Under the pieces are notes generated by a model. The model worked only from the letters and a program-made list of their open reading frames with translations, was not told the DNA's origin and made no database searches. A stretch of 64,000 bases of DNA, taken from Euphorbia lathyris (taxonomy: Eukaryota; Streptophyta; Magnoliopsida; Malpighiales; Euphorbiaceae). The position numbers and the translations under genes are program-made. Positions 10,979-21,919 of this stretch are shown one piece after another. The stretch lies in assembly GCF_963576675.1 (NCBI RefSeq), contig NC_088917.1:80462610-80526609 (forward strand). The letters are read 5' to 3'. Numbering within the stretch: position 1 is the stretch's first letter; each line of letters starts with the position of its first letter.

Positions 10979-11270
10979 TGATTTGGGATATGAAGAAGGC
11001 CCAATCAGGCCCGTTCGGACAGATAGGCCCAGTCGGGCAGGCGGGCTTCAGGCCCAAGCAACCTCTATAAAAACACACCTCACATTCAAGAAAGGGGGAG
11101 GTGAGAACTTGAAACCACTTTGGACACTTTACTTTGAATAGTTTCTTGAACCTCTGACTGTCTTGCTCGTCGGAGTATCCGCAGGGACCATTCCCGGCGC
11201 AGGGACGATCCATCGGGAAGCAAAGGCCTCTTTCCGGAGATCCAGATCACGGAGTTCACTTACCTAATTA
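10979..11270 (+). repeat. 5' LTR of the gypsy element
   Basis: Starts TGATTTGGGATATG and ends CACTTACCTAATTA. The TATA box TATAAAAA at 11066-11073 should set the start of the R region. Identical to 21920-22211 except two C/T differences (gaaCctctg and ccggCgcag here). Non-canonical TG...TA ends are confirmed by the target duplication. Confidence 0.93.
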
Positions 11271-11272
11271 TT

Positions 11273-11290
11273 TGGTGCGGTGAGCGTGGA
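11273..11290 (+). other. Candidate primer-binding site of the gypsy element
   Basis: TGGTGCGGTGAGCGTGGA lies two bases after the LTR end, the expected place and the expected TGG start. I did not match it to a specific tRNA. Confidence 0.5.
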
Positions 11291-11319
11291 CTACGAGTGA
11301 CCCCGGATCTTCAGCCAAG

Positions 11320-12918
11320 ATGGAAACCCCTAATGACCCGACGCCAACGACGCTACGAGAAGCTGGAGCGACCAGCTCCATCACGCACGCCGGTGGCGTG
11401 GTCCTGAACGTTCCGATATCCCCCAGAAACCTTGGACCGTTATTGGAAGAGGTAGGCCCGGAAGAAGAGGCGACCTTTAACGCTGCTCAACTCCTTATCG
11501 CAGTGCAAGGTTTTCAGACGACACAGGCCGTGCACACGGCGGCTCAAATGAAGATCATCGACCAGCAGAGAAGCCTGCAGGAGGAAAACGCTAAGATTTG
11601 GCAGTACCTGAAGGAAGCAGCGGAACTACAGAGGGAAGGAACTGCCCCAGAAGAAGTGATCATCGCAGGGAGAGGAGCTGCAACCGCAGTCACCGGCGAA
11701 GGCGAGGGTCGAGGAGTTGGAGCCACGGCAACAAGCGGTGAAGATTTGTTGGAGCTGAAAATCCAGCGTTTCCTGGACAAGAGGGCGCTCGGGGGCGTGA
11801 TGGGAGGCAGCGTTACATCTAGCAAAACGTCGTTGGTGCAAAGGATTATCGAAAAGAGATTTCCGCGTGACTGGAAAGCTCCTCGACTGGCCCAATACTC
11901 AGGAACCGAGGACCCCAATGATCATGTGGCGTCCTTTATGAGTACCATAAATTTGTACTCGAAAGACGAGGACATCATGTGCAAGGCCTTCCCCACCACT
12001 CTCTCCTCCAGCGCGCAGGAGTGGTATCGGGGACTTGCCCCGGAATCTATCGACTCTTTTGATCTCCTGAAAGACCTTTTCCTCTCTCGGTTTGCCGCGG
12101 CGGCAAAGGTTAGAAAAATCAGTTCGGACCTCAATGGCCTTAAGCAGCGAGCAACTGAGCCTCTGCGCAACTTCCTATCAAGGTTCCATCACATGGCATC
12201 GCAAGTCAAAGGTCTTAATCTGGAGGTGGCCCACGATGCCTTAGCAAAGGGGACCACCTGCGAGCCTCTCAAGCAGAAGTGTTTCCGAAAAATGCCCAGG
12301 TCTTTCGAAGAGCTGATGACTATGGCACAGACCTTTGTCCGGTACGATGACTGCGACCGGCCGGCCGGTTATGAGGAAACGGAGAAGGATAAGGCCAAGG
12401 GCGACTCACAGAAGCAAGAAAGGAGCCGAGCAGTCCCGGAGTCGCGTGAGGACGTCCGGGTCCACGGGGAGGCTCCAATGCCCTATCCCACCCGGACAGA
12501 GCGCAGCCACCCAGAGCGGAGAGGGGATCGGTCCAGGGCCAAGGAGGTCCATTACGCCACTCAACATCAGCCACGTCGATATGCGCAGCAGGTCCCGATC
12601 GGTGAGAAGGGCAAGACCCGAGCAGAGAAGGAGTATTGCAAGTATCACAGGTCCTCCGGACATTCTACAGACAACTGTTTTCAGCTACAGAAGGAAGTCG
12701 AGCGAATCACGGAGCAGGGGGCGCCGCCCAGGTCGAGCAGACAAAGGGAGCAAAGCCCGAAGCAGTGGGAGACGGGGCGGGCAGAGGAATCAAAGAAACC
12801 AAGATACCAAGGAGAGATACACGTGATCAGGGAGGGAGCGCCGGCACTCCCCGCACGGCTCCCGAAAGAGAAAGGCGAGTGGGCAGACATTGACACTGCA
12901 ACCTCCACTCCGGACTAG
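11320..12918 (+). CDS. Gag protein of the gypsy element, intact frame
   Basis: 532 codons from the first ATG after the 5' LTR, in good context after a short leader. The retrotransposon-gag domain spans roughly residues 185-330 (from DWKAPRLAQYSGTEDPNDHV, with EWYRGL in the middle and RSFEELMTMAQTF at the end). After a charged, Arg/Glu-rich linker comes a plant gypsy-type zinc motif, CKYHRSSGHSTDNC, near residue 439. The product would form the particle coat in the cytoplasm and bind element RNA. Its frame (1) differs from protease (frame 2), with about 30 nt of overlap at 12890-12918. Whether that shift is programmed or a lesion cannot be told from one copy. Gag is the only sense gene left intact. 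Confidence 0.85.
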   Translation: METPNDPTPTTLREAGATSSITHAGGVVLNVPISPRNLGPLLEEVGPEEEATFNAAQLLIAVQGFQTTQAVHTAAQMKIIDQQRSLQEENAKIWQYLKEAAELQREGTAPEEVIIAGRGAATAVTGEGEGRGVGATATSGEDLLELKIQRFLDKRALGGVMGGSVTSSKTSLVQRIIEKRFPRDWKAPRLAQYSGTEDPNDHVASFMSTINLYSKDEDIMCKAFPTTLSSSAQEWYRGLAPESIDSFDLLKDLFLSRFAAAAKVRKISSDLNGLKQRATEPLRNFLSRFHHMASQVKGLNLEVAHDALAKGTTCEPLKQKCFRKMPRSFEELMTMAQTFVRYDDCDRPAGYEETEKDKAKGDSQKQERSRAVPESREDVRVHGEAPMPYPTRTERSHPERRGDRSRAKEVHYATQHQPRRYAQQVPIGEKGKTRAEKEYCKYHRSSGHSTDNCFQLQKEVERITEQGAPPRSSRQREQSPKQWETGRAEESKKPRYQGEIHVIREGAPALPARLPKEKGEWADIDTATSTPD

Positions 12919-15900
12919 TCACTCGGAAGCACTTGTGGTCACCGTGAGCATAGCAGGTTTCAAAACTCATCGGGTACTGATTGACACCGGGAGTTCGGTG
13001 AATCTGCTCACGTGGTCGGCCCTCCGCGCTATGAAAAATACTCACACTGCCCTCCGGGTGGAGACTTTCCCTCTGGTCGGGCTGTCAGAGATCGAGGTGC
13101 CAGTAAAAGGAGTCATTTCACTACCAACAAGTTTGGCCGAAGAGGTTGAGAAGACCGAGCAAGCCGTGGAATGGGTTGTGGTCGACATCCTCCTGGCTTA
13201 CAATGCCATTATCGGGAGGCCGCTCCTCATCGCCCTGAGGGCCACGGTGGATATCTCCGAGTTATGCCTGACGATTCCCTCCCCTCGTGGAAAGATCACC
13301 ATCCAAGGGGACCGATTATTGGCCAAAAAGCTGCAGTGGGAGGCGACTCAACCTCGAGCAACACTCTACCTGGAGGACGGGCTGATGGACGTAAGGGGAT
13401 ACAATCCCGTACCTATTGAGCCTGTCGGGGATTGTATCCTCGGAGACGGCATGATAGTAAAGATGGGAACGAAGCTCACTTCCCCGATAGCCGAGAAGAT
13501 CAAGACCGTTTTGGAAGAGCATTCAGATGTGTTCGCCTGGCGCACCGAGGACATCACAGGGGTCGCACCTGAAAGCGCAATGCACAAGCTGAATATCGAC
13601 CCAGCCGTCGAGCCCATCAAACAAAAGATGAGAGTGCAAGCTAAAGATAAGCAGGCGGCAGTCAAGTAAGAGATCGACAAGCTCCTAGCTGTAAAATTTA
13701 TCCGTGAGGTGAACTATCCGGACTGGCTTTCTAATGTTGTACTTGTAAAGAAAGCCAGCGGAAAGTACCGTATGTGTGTAGATTTCACCAATGTCAATAA
13801 AGCCTGCCCCAAAGATTCTTATCCGCTGCCTAACATAGATCAACTCCTTGATCTAACGGATGGTCGAAAGATTTTGTCACAATTCGATGCCATCGCAGGT
13901 TTCCAGCAGATCCCTTTGGACCCCGACGACGCCGAGAAGACCTCCTTCATCACACACGAAGGAACATATTGCTATAATGTCATGCCTTTCGGTTTAAAAA
14001 ACGCGGGGACCATATACCAGCGATTGGTGGATAAGATGTTCGCTCACCTCATCGGGAAAACCGTGCAAGTCTATATTGACGACATGGTGGTCCTAAGCTC
14101 TGAAGAGGCCGACCATTCGCGAGATTTAGCGGCAGTACTCAAGATCTTCAGAGCCTATAATCTCAAGCTCAACCCGGAGAAGTGTTTTTTCGGAATTCGC
14201 AGTGGAAAGTTCTTGGGATGTGTAGTATCGGAAAAGGGCATCGAGCCTAACCCCGCAAAAATAGAGGCCATTTTAGCAATGGAGCCGCCACGCGACCTGC
14301 AAGGCGTGCAGAGGCTCAATGGAAGGATCATCGCTTTGGGATGTTTCATCTCCTGCTCGGCTCAGCGGTGTCTCCCGTTCTATAAAGCGATGAAGAAGGA
14401 GCACCCCTTTAGGTGGTCGACTGACTGCCAGGCCGCATTCAGCGCCATAAAAACTTTCCTCGCAGCTCCCCCCTACTCTCGGCGCCAAAACCTGAGCGGG
14501 ATATTCACTTGTATTTCACTATTTTAGACGAAACTGTAGCCGTCATTTTAACTCAGGAGGAAGGGGCGGAGCTCTTCCCAATATATTTCCTGAGCAGAGT
14601 GCTGAAGGGAGCTGAAATCAGGTACTCCGAGGTGGAGAAAGCTTTATTTTCCATCACTCAAGCCTCGGAGCGCCTGAGACCATATTTTCAAGCACACACA
14701 GTCATTGTCAAGACGAATTATCCACTGAGGAGGGCTGTGCAGAGACCAGAGGTTTCCGGACGCATCACAAATTGGTCTGTTCGTCTCTCCCAGTTCGACA
14801 TCCGTTTTGAGCCAAGAACGACAATCAAAGCTCAGGCACTATCCGATTTCATAGTCGAATTCTCCAGCCGCGCAAACACCAAGCTTACAACACCGTCTCA
14901 TTCGGATGACGTCTGGACTATGAGCGTCGACGGGTCATATGCCCCGGGGCGGGCAGGGGCCGGGGTAGCAATTCAAGGGCCCGGTAACCTTCATTTGCGA
15001 TATGCCATTCGACTAAATTTCCCGACTACCAACAATCGAGCCGAATATGAGGCCCTCATCGCAGCCCTCCGGCTATCAAAGGCAATGGTCACGGGAACTG
15101 TGACAATATGCTCTGACTCGAAGTTAGTAGTCAGCCATGTCAGCGGAGCTTATCAAGCAAAGGACCCCGTAATGAGTCAATACTTGACCCTCGCCACATC
15201 TCTGATCAACGATGTGAAGAGCAAAGGTGTAACTCTAGACCTGGTGTTGGTTCCGCGAGAAGAAAATGAGGAGGCTGACGCTATCGCTGCTCTTGCAGCA
15301 GGGGAACAATCTAGCGACCCGCTCACCTGGATTGAGAGTGCAGGCGCCCCAGAATTCAAACTCAGACTCTATTACCGATTGAATCCGCGGAGTCCACGCA
15401 AGGAGGTTGGAGAGGCCCGATTATCGAGTACCTTCAGGACGGGACTCTTCCGGCAGATCGGGCGGCGGCGTCACTAATCGTCCGACGTTCTTGGCGTTAT
15501 GCATTACAGAATGGCTTGCTCTACCGCAAATCGGCCACACACCCCTGGTTGCGTTGTATATCTGAGACAGAAAGAGATCACTGCCTAAAGGAAATTCACC
15601 AAAGTGTCTGCGGCTCGCATCAAGGAGCCCGAACAATTGCAAGGAAGGCCCGGCTCCAGGGATTCTACTAGCAGACAATGGACTCCGACGCAACACGTTT
15701 GGTCCGCAGTTGTCAGGCTTGTCAACTACACGCCAATATTCATCGCACCCCAGCGGCACCATTTAAGGGTATCATCACTCCATGGCCTTTCGCAGTATGG
15801 GGCATTGACCTGCTCGGCCCTTTCCCAATGGCTTCAGCGCAAAAACGTTTCATGGTCGTAGCGGTCGATCATTTCACCAAATGGATTGAGGCTGAAGCAC

Positions 15901-16643
15901 TAGCCAAGATAACTACTAGCAACGTCATCAATTTCCTCAAGCGCGCTATCGTATACCGCTTTGGGGTCCCCCATTCGTTCATCACCGATAACGGGAAACA
16001 AATCGACTGCGGCCAGTTTCGCGATTTTTGCGCAGACTGGGGAATCAAGGCCCGATACACATCGGTAGCTCACCCTCAGAGCAACGGCCTAACAGAAGTA
16101 AGCAACCGCACACTCCTTCGAGGGATCAAAGCGTGATTAACCGATCAGGGCAGGGGATGGCCCGATCACATTGCGGCAATCTTATGGTCATACCGAACCA
16201 CCCCGCACACTGGGACTGGGCGCACCCCCTTTTTTCTCACTTACGGGTCAGAGGCGATGGCACCATCGGAAGTCATTATCCGCTCCCGTCGACAGGTAGA
16301 TTACGAAGAGTGCGACAATAATGCAGAGCTGCAGGAAGCCAGTGACAGACTTGAAGAAGAGCGCCTTAACGCCCTGTTGCACGTTACGAGCCATAAGCAG
16401 AATATGGCGCGATATCATGATCGAAGGGTTCGCCCACGCATGTTTCAGGTCGGAGACCTGGTGCTCCGAGACGCTGCAGCTGCACAGTCCCCTTTGGCAC
16501 AAGGAAAGCTCGGCCAATCGTGGGAGGGTCCATACAAGATCGACACTGTCCTCCATAATGGAGCTTATAGAATTGCCTCTCTCGAGGGGGTAGTTTTTGA
16601 CAATAGCTGGAATGTTCAAACGTTGAAAAGATATTATCAATAA
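12890..16643 (+). pseudogene. Pol of the gypsy element: protease, RT, RNase H x2, integrase; broken
   Basis: Domains in order: protease with DTGSS (about 12983); RT with CVDFTNVNKACPKDSYPLP and YIDDM (about 14071); a first RNase H; an archaeal-type RNase H starting MSVDGSYAPGRAGAGV (about 14922) with TNNRAEYEAL; integrase zinc finger (about 15597-15735); and a catalytic core with DLLGPFP, TDNGKQ and a downstream Glu in TEVSNRT. Breaks seen: TAA at 13667-13669; a frameshift at a C run near 14467-14473; a frameshift about 15395-15420; TAG at 15669-15671 in place of a Trp codon; TGA at 16134-16136 in place of an Arg codon. The C-terminus reads to LKRYYQ and stops at 16641-16643. No chromodomain seen. 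Function in this copy would have to be supplied in trans. Confidence 0.88.
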
Positions 16644-16686
16644 TATGCGAAATACGTTTTATCAGGCAAAGGATACAACTAACTCA

Positions 16687-17695
16687 CCCTAACGTGCTCT
16701 CCGCCAATCTAGCATACGGGATGCTCATCGGATAGGCTCTTCGATCAAATCGAACGCCTCCATCATCGTCTAACTTAGTTAACGATTCTAGGCGCTCAGA
16801 ACCCTAACGTGTTCTCCGCCAATATAGCATTCGGAATGCTCATCGGACAGGCTCTTCGATCAAATCGAACGCCTCCATCATCGTCTAACTTACTTAGTTA
16901 ATGATTCTAGGCGCTCAGAACCCTAACATGTTCTCCGCCAATCTAGCATTCGGAATGCTCATCGGATAGGCTCTTCGATCAAATCGAACGCCTCCATCAT
17001 CGTCTAACTTAGTTAACGATTCTAGGCGCTCAGAACCCTAACGTGTTCTCCGCCAATCTAGCATTCGGAATGCTCATCGGACAGGCTCTTCGATCAAATC
17101 GAACGCCTCCATCATCGTCTAACTTAGTTAACGATTCTAGGCGCTCAGAACCCTAACGTGTTCTCTGCCAATCTAGCATTCGGAATGCTCATCGGACAGG
17201 CTCTTCGATCAAATCGAACGCCTCCCACATCGTCTAACTTACTTAGTTAACGATTCTAAGCGCTCAGAACCCTAACGTGTTCTCCGCCAATCTAGCATTC
17301 GGAATGCTCATCGGACAGGCTCTTCGATCAAATCGAACGCCTCCCACATCGTCTAACTTACTTAGTTAACGATTCTAGGCGCTCAGAACCCTAGCGTGTT
17401 CTCCGCCAATCTAGCATTCGGAATGCTCATCGGACAGGCTCTTCGATCAAATCGAACGCCTCCCACATCGTCCAACTCACTTAGTTAACGATTTTAGGCG
17501 CTCAGAACCCTAACGTGTTCTCCGCCAATCTAGCATTCGGAATGCTCATCGGACAGACTCTTCGATCAAATCGAACGCCTCCCACATCGTCCAACTCACT
17601 TAGTTAACGATTTTAGGCACTCAGAGCCCAAACGTGTTCTCCGCCAATCAAGCATTTGGAATGCTCATCGGACAGGCTCGTCATCTAAATTCTGG
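16687..17695. repeat. Tandem array, 115/119-bp unit, about 8.5 copies, in the gypsy 3' region
   Basis: The word CCCTAACGTGTTCTCC or a one- to three-base variant recurs at about 16687, 16802, 16921, 17036, 17151, 17270, 17389, 17508 and 17627. Spacing is 115 or 119 bp; the 4-bp difference is an extra 'actt' before 'agttaacgatt'. Units are nearly identical, and the last is the most diverged. It lies directly after pol, where Tat-clade elements are known to generate tandem repeats that can seed satellite DNA. Confidence 0.92.
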
Positions 17696-17880
17696 GAGTT
17701 CAGAACATCTCATTTTCCGACAAATCAAGCAATTCCAAAGTAAAGAGCACCGAGCAAAAATGCAAATAAGAAAAGTTTTTTAAATAACGACAACATTCTT
17801 TCATCTAAAAGCAAGAAGTACATAGTAGACACTACAAAGGCCAACAAATGCCACACAAACACAGTAGTCACGCAAGCTGC

Positions 17881-18570
17881 TCAGATAAGTTTCGGACGGT
17901 CGGGGTCCGGTATCTCCTCCTCGTCCATCAGATCCTGATACATCGCTCTCCAATCCACACACTCATCAGTATTATGACCATTTTGCCTATGATACAGACA
18001 GGCTTTGCCCACATGAGTCACATGGTGGTTAGGATTAGCCGGAACGGGACCGAGGCTCCCTTTCCTCGCGAATTCCAGGAAGACTACGCTTCGCGGTTTG
18101 AGCGGGTCGACAAAGGTCGGCCCATAGGGATGTGAGGGGGAAGCATGGCGCCCTACCCGACGATACTCCACCTCATGGGGCAGATTCAGCACCCTTTCCA
18201 TCTCATCCGCTAAAAGCCTTTTTATCCACGAAGGATGAGGGTTGAGTACCGGGGCGACAGTCTCGTCAGGAAGAAGGTATCCGATGCCTTCATGAGACCA
18301 GCTTTTCTTTTTCGTGGATGAATGTGCACTTACGGCAACCTCGTAAGAATCAGTAACGGACCCGGTATACGGCATGGAATTCTCACTCTCCACTCTTCTC
18401 TTCGGCAGAGCTAAATCACGGTTAAACCAAATAGGGGACGAGTACCTAACTTTTCTCTCCGCATCGATCTCCTCAGACGGAGGACAGTAAACATAAGGAT
18501 GCGGCATCGCCGATATGGCTTTCTGGACTTCGAGCACCCGAGCAGGATCAACAACATCCCGAAGCGACAT
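17881..18570 (-). CDS. Antisense ORF 2 of the gypsy element: zinc-knuckle-like protein, 229 aa
   Basis: Intact frame on the strand opposite to gag-pol, starting MSLRDVVDPARVLEVQ at 18570. No catalytic domain recognised. Near the C-terminus (about residues 191-204) is CLYHRQNGHNTDEC, with the same C-x2-H-x4-H-x4-C spacing as the element's Gag (CKYHRSSGHSTDNC), followed by an acidic tail DLMDEEEIPDPDRP. This suggests nucleic-acid binding or descent from a gag 3' part. A TATA box lies about 81 bp upstream, and the frame has no stops although pol has several. Antisense ORFs in this position are known from Retand-like elements; their role is unknown. Confidence 0.72.
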   Translation of the reverse strand: MSLRDVVDPARVLEVQKAISAMPHPYVYCPPSEEIDAERKVRYSSPIWFNRDLALPKRRVESENSMPYTGSVTDSYEVAVSAHSSTKKKSWSHEGIGYLLPDETVAPVLNPHPSWIKRLLADEMERVLNLPHEVEYRRVGRHASPSHPYGPTFVDPLKPRSVVFLEFARKGSLGPVPANPNHHVTHVGKACLYHRQNGHNTDECVDWRAMYQDLMDEEEIPDPDRPKLI

Positions 18571-18650
18571 TTTCTAAGAAATTTGTTAAACAAATAGAGA
18601 GAGCAAAGAGGCACACAAATTGCTAGTTCATACCACAGCAATCCAACCCT

Positions 18651-18657
18651 TTTTATA
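18651..18657 (-). promoter_or_regulatory. TATA box for antisense ORF 2
   Basis: The minus strand reads GCTATAAAAAGGG, about 81 nt upstream of the ATG at 18570, leaving a leader of about 50 nt that contains a CT-rich stretch ('gctctctctatttg'). Spacing and sequence suit a plant core promoter. Confidence 0.6.
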
Positions 18658-18813
18658 GCAGATCGGGGAAAAGACATGAAAGACGGCACAATACAGAAAC
18701 AATCACATCAAGCAAATAAAACATCATTGAATGCAAAAAAAAAGATATCCCATAAAGATCCAAATTGTACGGAGCCATCATTACATCTACGAAATAGAAA
18801 AGCAAACTCCCTA

Positions 18814-21417
18814 TCACTTCTTGAAACGATTGCAAAACTCAACAGCTTTCACTTGGGCAGATTTATCGTAGATATTCGGAGAAAAGATCACCTCCGGAGG
18901 AACATTGTAACCCGTAGAGTGGACTGCAGTAATCAGCATCATACGATCCAGTTTCACTAATTTCTCCTCGCGTTGTCCTGCCAAGGCACGAAGATCGGCA
19001 GCCTCTTTGCGCGCAGCCTCTAGTTGTCGCTTCAGAGACTCATTCTCCTCAGCCAGCTCCGTCGAGCGTCTCGTCTTCTCCTTCATAATACCTGCCACAT
19101 GACGGGTCCACCCGACCGCCATCTTCAACAATACCCGATATGCGCAGATCTCCTCAACATCCTTCTTCAAACGCTGCGACAGTTCCACCCGACCGGCAGT
19201 TTCTACCTTCAGCTTCTTCGACAAGACCACTATCTTAGCTTCGCGATGATCTAAAATCTCCCGCGCAGTTACCAGCTTTTGGTTTGCCTCCTCAAGGTCC
19301 TGGACAGATCTTCGCAGACCCGCTTCCATATCACGAAAAGAGTTTTCATCATTAACGCACATATCGAACACTCGGGTTGCATTTTGAATAGACTACAAGT
19401 AAGAATGAAAGTAAAGATAAGACAACGAAAATCGAAGCACTCGCTACAGCGAAAACAAACACAAAAAACTCACCATGCCAAGGGCCGATAGGGTCTCTAA
19501 ACCCAAGTTCATTTTCGACACACCATCCATCCGCTGTTGCTCACCGGGAACCCGGGCCACGCGGGCCATCGCACGAGCCAGGTCGGAGGTCATCATATCA
19601 GAATGGACTGACAAATCCATCACATACTCCTTGAACTTGGCAATTTTCATCTCCATTCTCTTCACCATTTCCGGATGGTCCCGTATCCGATCCGTTACAT
19701 CAGCAGACATTTGTTTGGCACCATCAGAGGAAGGTTTCTCCCCACATTCGCCAGCACCAGCGATTGCTTCCTCGGCATCTCTCTCTCCGCCCACATCTTC
19801 AACAATGGTCTTCCCAGCGTCCCTTTTCCTTTTTCGAGCAACCATCCCATGATTGGGACTACCAGATACCTCTTCGCCTAGCTTAATCATCTCCACCCCT
19901 CCCGAAGGCTCCTCGGCATCCGGAACAGTTACAGGTTTCCCCTGTGGAACATCAACCTCCCCATCAGCACCTTCTCGGGCAGCAAGAACCCCCCCATGCT
20001 TTGTACCACTTGGTTCGCATCCTCAAGAGAGGAATATGATACTAGCGACCCTGAGGCTCCTCCGAACGCCTCGTCAACGGTCTCCAGACCAACGCTGAAT
20101 TCATTCGGATCGAAATCCATACTGACGCGGGGATCTCCTGGACCTGCACGAACCAAAACAAAGGAAAAGAAATGTCAGACTTCGAACTAATAAACACACT
20201 GCGTAATTGACAAAGCAGAAAAATGATCCCAGCCCCTCACCTACTACGGCAATATTCACGGAGATTGCCTCCAATTCTGCCAGCTCACCAGCCTTGAAGT
20301 TATACCCCTTTTTCCATTTCTCAAAGTCGTCCGCCGACCACCGCTTGACATCCGCCATTCGCCATTTATTCCAGATGTAATAACCAGCAGAAAGGAAGTG
20401 GCGGACCAGCTCGTCAACATCCTGCTTATGGTCTTTGTCAATCGGGAGACCTTTTAAATGCGAAATCAATTTTTCCTCGAAAGGAAGCATTGGTCGGGTC
20501 TTCAGCCACCGACTGGAGTCCATAGGATCGTCGTTCCAAACAACCCGAAAGGGAAAGTCGCCGTCACGCTTTCTCACCAAGAAGAAGCGGTGACGATACT
20601 CCGATAGTTTATCCTTCAGACCACCCATCACTCTGAATTTCTGATGCGAAAATGTAACATGCTGCGATCTTTGTCCTCTGCTCGGCTTGAAGAATTCACG
20701 AAACACTAAGCCTGTGGCTCGATATCTGGCGGAACGACACAAGGAGTAGAAGGCGACCATCATTCTCTAGCCATTCGGATGTATTTGGCCGGGGCATAAG
20801 TCATATTCTTTCAGTACTTCCACAAAGAAGGGCAGGAGAGGCAGCCGCATCCCCGACTCCAACTGCTCTTCGTAGACAATGAGTTCATTGGCACTACCCG
20901 CGTGATGAGCTCTGGTGTCCTCGTTCAACGCCGCTAATTCATAGGGCTCCCCGAGCCGGTACACCGCAGAGATCGCCGGAAGATCAGCCGCAACTATTAT
21001 GCTATGCGCATCTTCAACGACGAGGGACTCTGGCCTTCTAGGGCGCTCAGCTTTTTCGAAACGCTTACCCTCGCTTCCAGCAGGACCAGGTGCTCGTGAC
21101 CACCCCTTTTCACGCATTTCCTCGTAAATTGCGGCTAGAGGATGATCGGTAGTAATTAACCCCTCCGAAACCGTCACTACCACCTCTAGTACACCGACGG
21201 CTACGCCCCTGGCCGGACGGTCAACGGTGGGTAGCGGGCGAGCAACGGGTATTTTCCTTTTTTTCAAAACTTCACCCGCCGCGCTATTTTCACCTACCTT
21301 TTCAGCTCGCCTCTTTCGCACGACTGACCGGATTCACGCAGACTCGCGGAGCGTGAAGTCACCTGGGGCGACCGGCGGCAGTCTGCTTAGGGCTCCCCGA
21401 GAAGACTCCTCTGACAT
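18814..21417 (-). pseudogene. Antisense gene 1 of the gypsy element: three exons, plant gypsy-type transposon domain plus coiled coil
   Basis: Exons on the minus strand: 20241-21417, 19474-20143 and 18814-19392. The two short introns (20144-20240, 97 bp; 19393-19473, 81 bp) have GT-AG borders and join in phase. Exon 1 starts MSEESSRGALSRLPP, then carries MRLPLLPFFVEVLKEY...PGQIHPNG and YSLCRSARYRATGLVF. This resembles the Pfam 'putative gypsy type transposon' domain (PF04195) by eye. Exon 3 is a long heptad-rich coiled coil (ELAEENESLKRQLEAARKEA) ending at a natural TGA. Breaks: TGA at 21334-21336, TAG at 20767-20769 (Trp position) and a frameshift at a G run near 19990. It lies head to tail with antisense ORF 2 (244-bp gap). 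Function unknown; the coiled coil suggests self-association. Confidence 0.72.
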
Positions 21418-21683
21418 AATACCCCTACCCCGAAGTCGAAATAAAGCGAAAAAACGCAGAAATCAGAGAAAAAGTAATACGACTAACCTCACGAAGACCA
21501 CGGCTAGTTCTGCAGCAAGGAAAGAGATCCCGACAATGAAAAATGGACGATAAGTGAGCAAACGGATCCTTGCACGCACGAACAAATAGGTAGGGAAGAT
21601 ACGGTTGCAAAGAGCCGGAATAAGACGAACACAAGATTTTTCAGAAGAGTTGGAAAAGAAGAGATTTCCTTTTCCCCCTCAAA

Positions 21684-21693
21684 CTATTTATAG
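21684..21693 (-). promoter_or_regulatory. TATA box for antisense gene 1
   Basis: CTATAAATAG (a palindrome) lies 267 bp upstream of the ATG at 21417 on the minus strand, inside the element and 230 bp before the 3' LTR. The predicted leader is about 235 nt. It sits outside the LTR, so it would be an internal, LTR-independent promoter. Confidence 0.6.
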
Positions 21694-21919
21694 TTGGGGG
21701 CAAATTCATTACGCCAGCACAGTTGTCAATTCACATTTAATACCGGCGGCGCGCGTGCAAGTTAAAGCACATAAATGGTGGCACTGAAAAAGAGACGCAT
21801 GAAGAGAAAGAGCCGTTTTGGCATTTCAAACGAACGGATGTTGTCGCATGCCGAGCGAGCAACGCCTCCTATATCCTCGCATTGAATACTCGGCAGGGCT
21901 CCTCGATGGGGGGACTACT

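Noticed and set aside
12335..12826. Arg-rich open frames overlapping gag in other frames
   Set aside because: They are shadows of the GC-rich gag frame with no domain and no start context.
12890..12918. Programmed frameshift between Gag and protease of the gypsy element
   Set aside because: Overlap exists but no clear slippery site was identified and pol is mutated elsewhere; cannot be separated from a lesion with one copy.
16687..17695. Regular repeats that could suggest a CRISPR array
   Set aside because: Units are head-to-tail without unique spacers and lie inside a plant retrotransposon; this is a tandem repeat.
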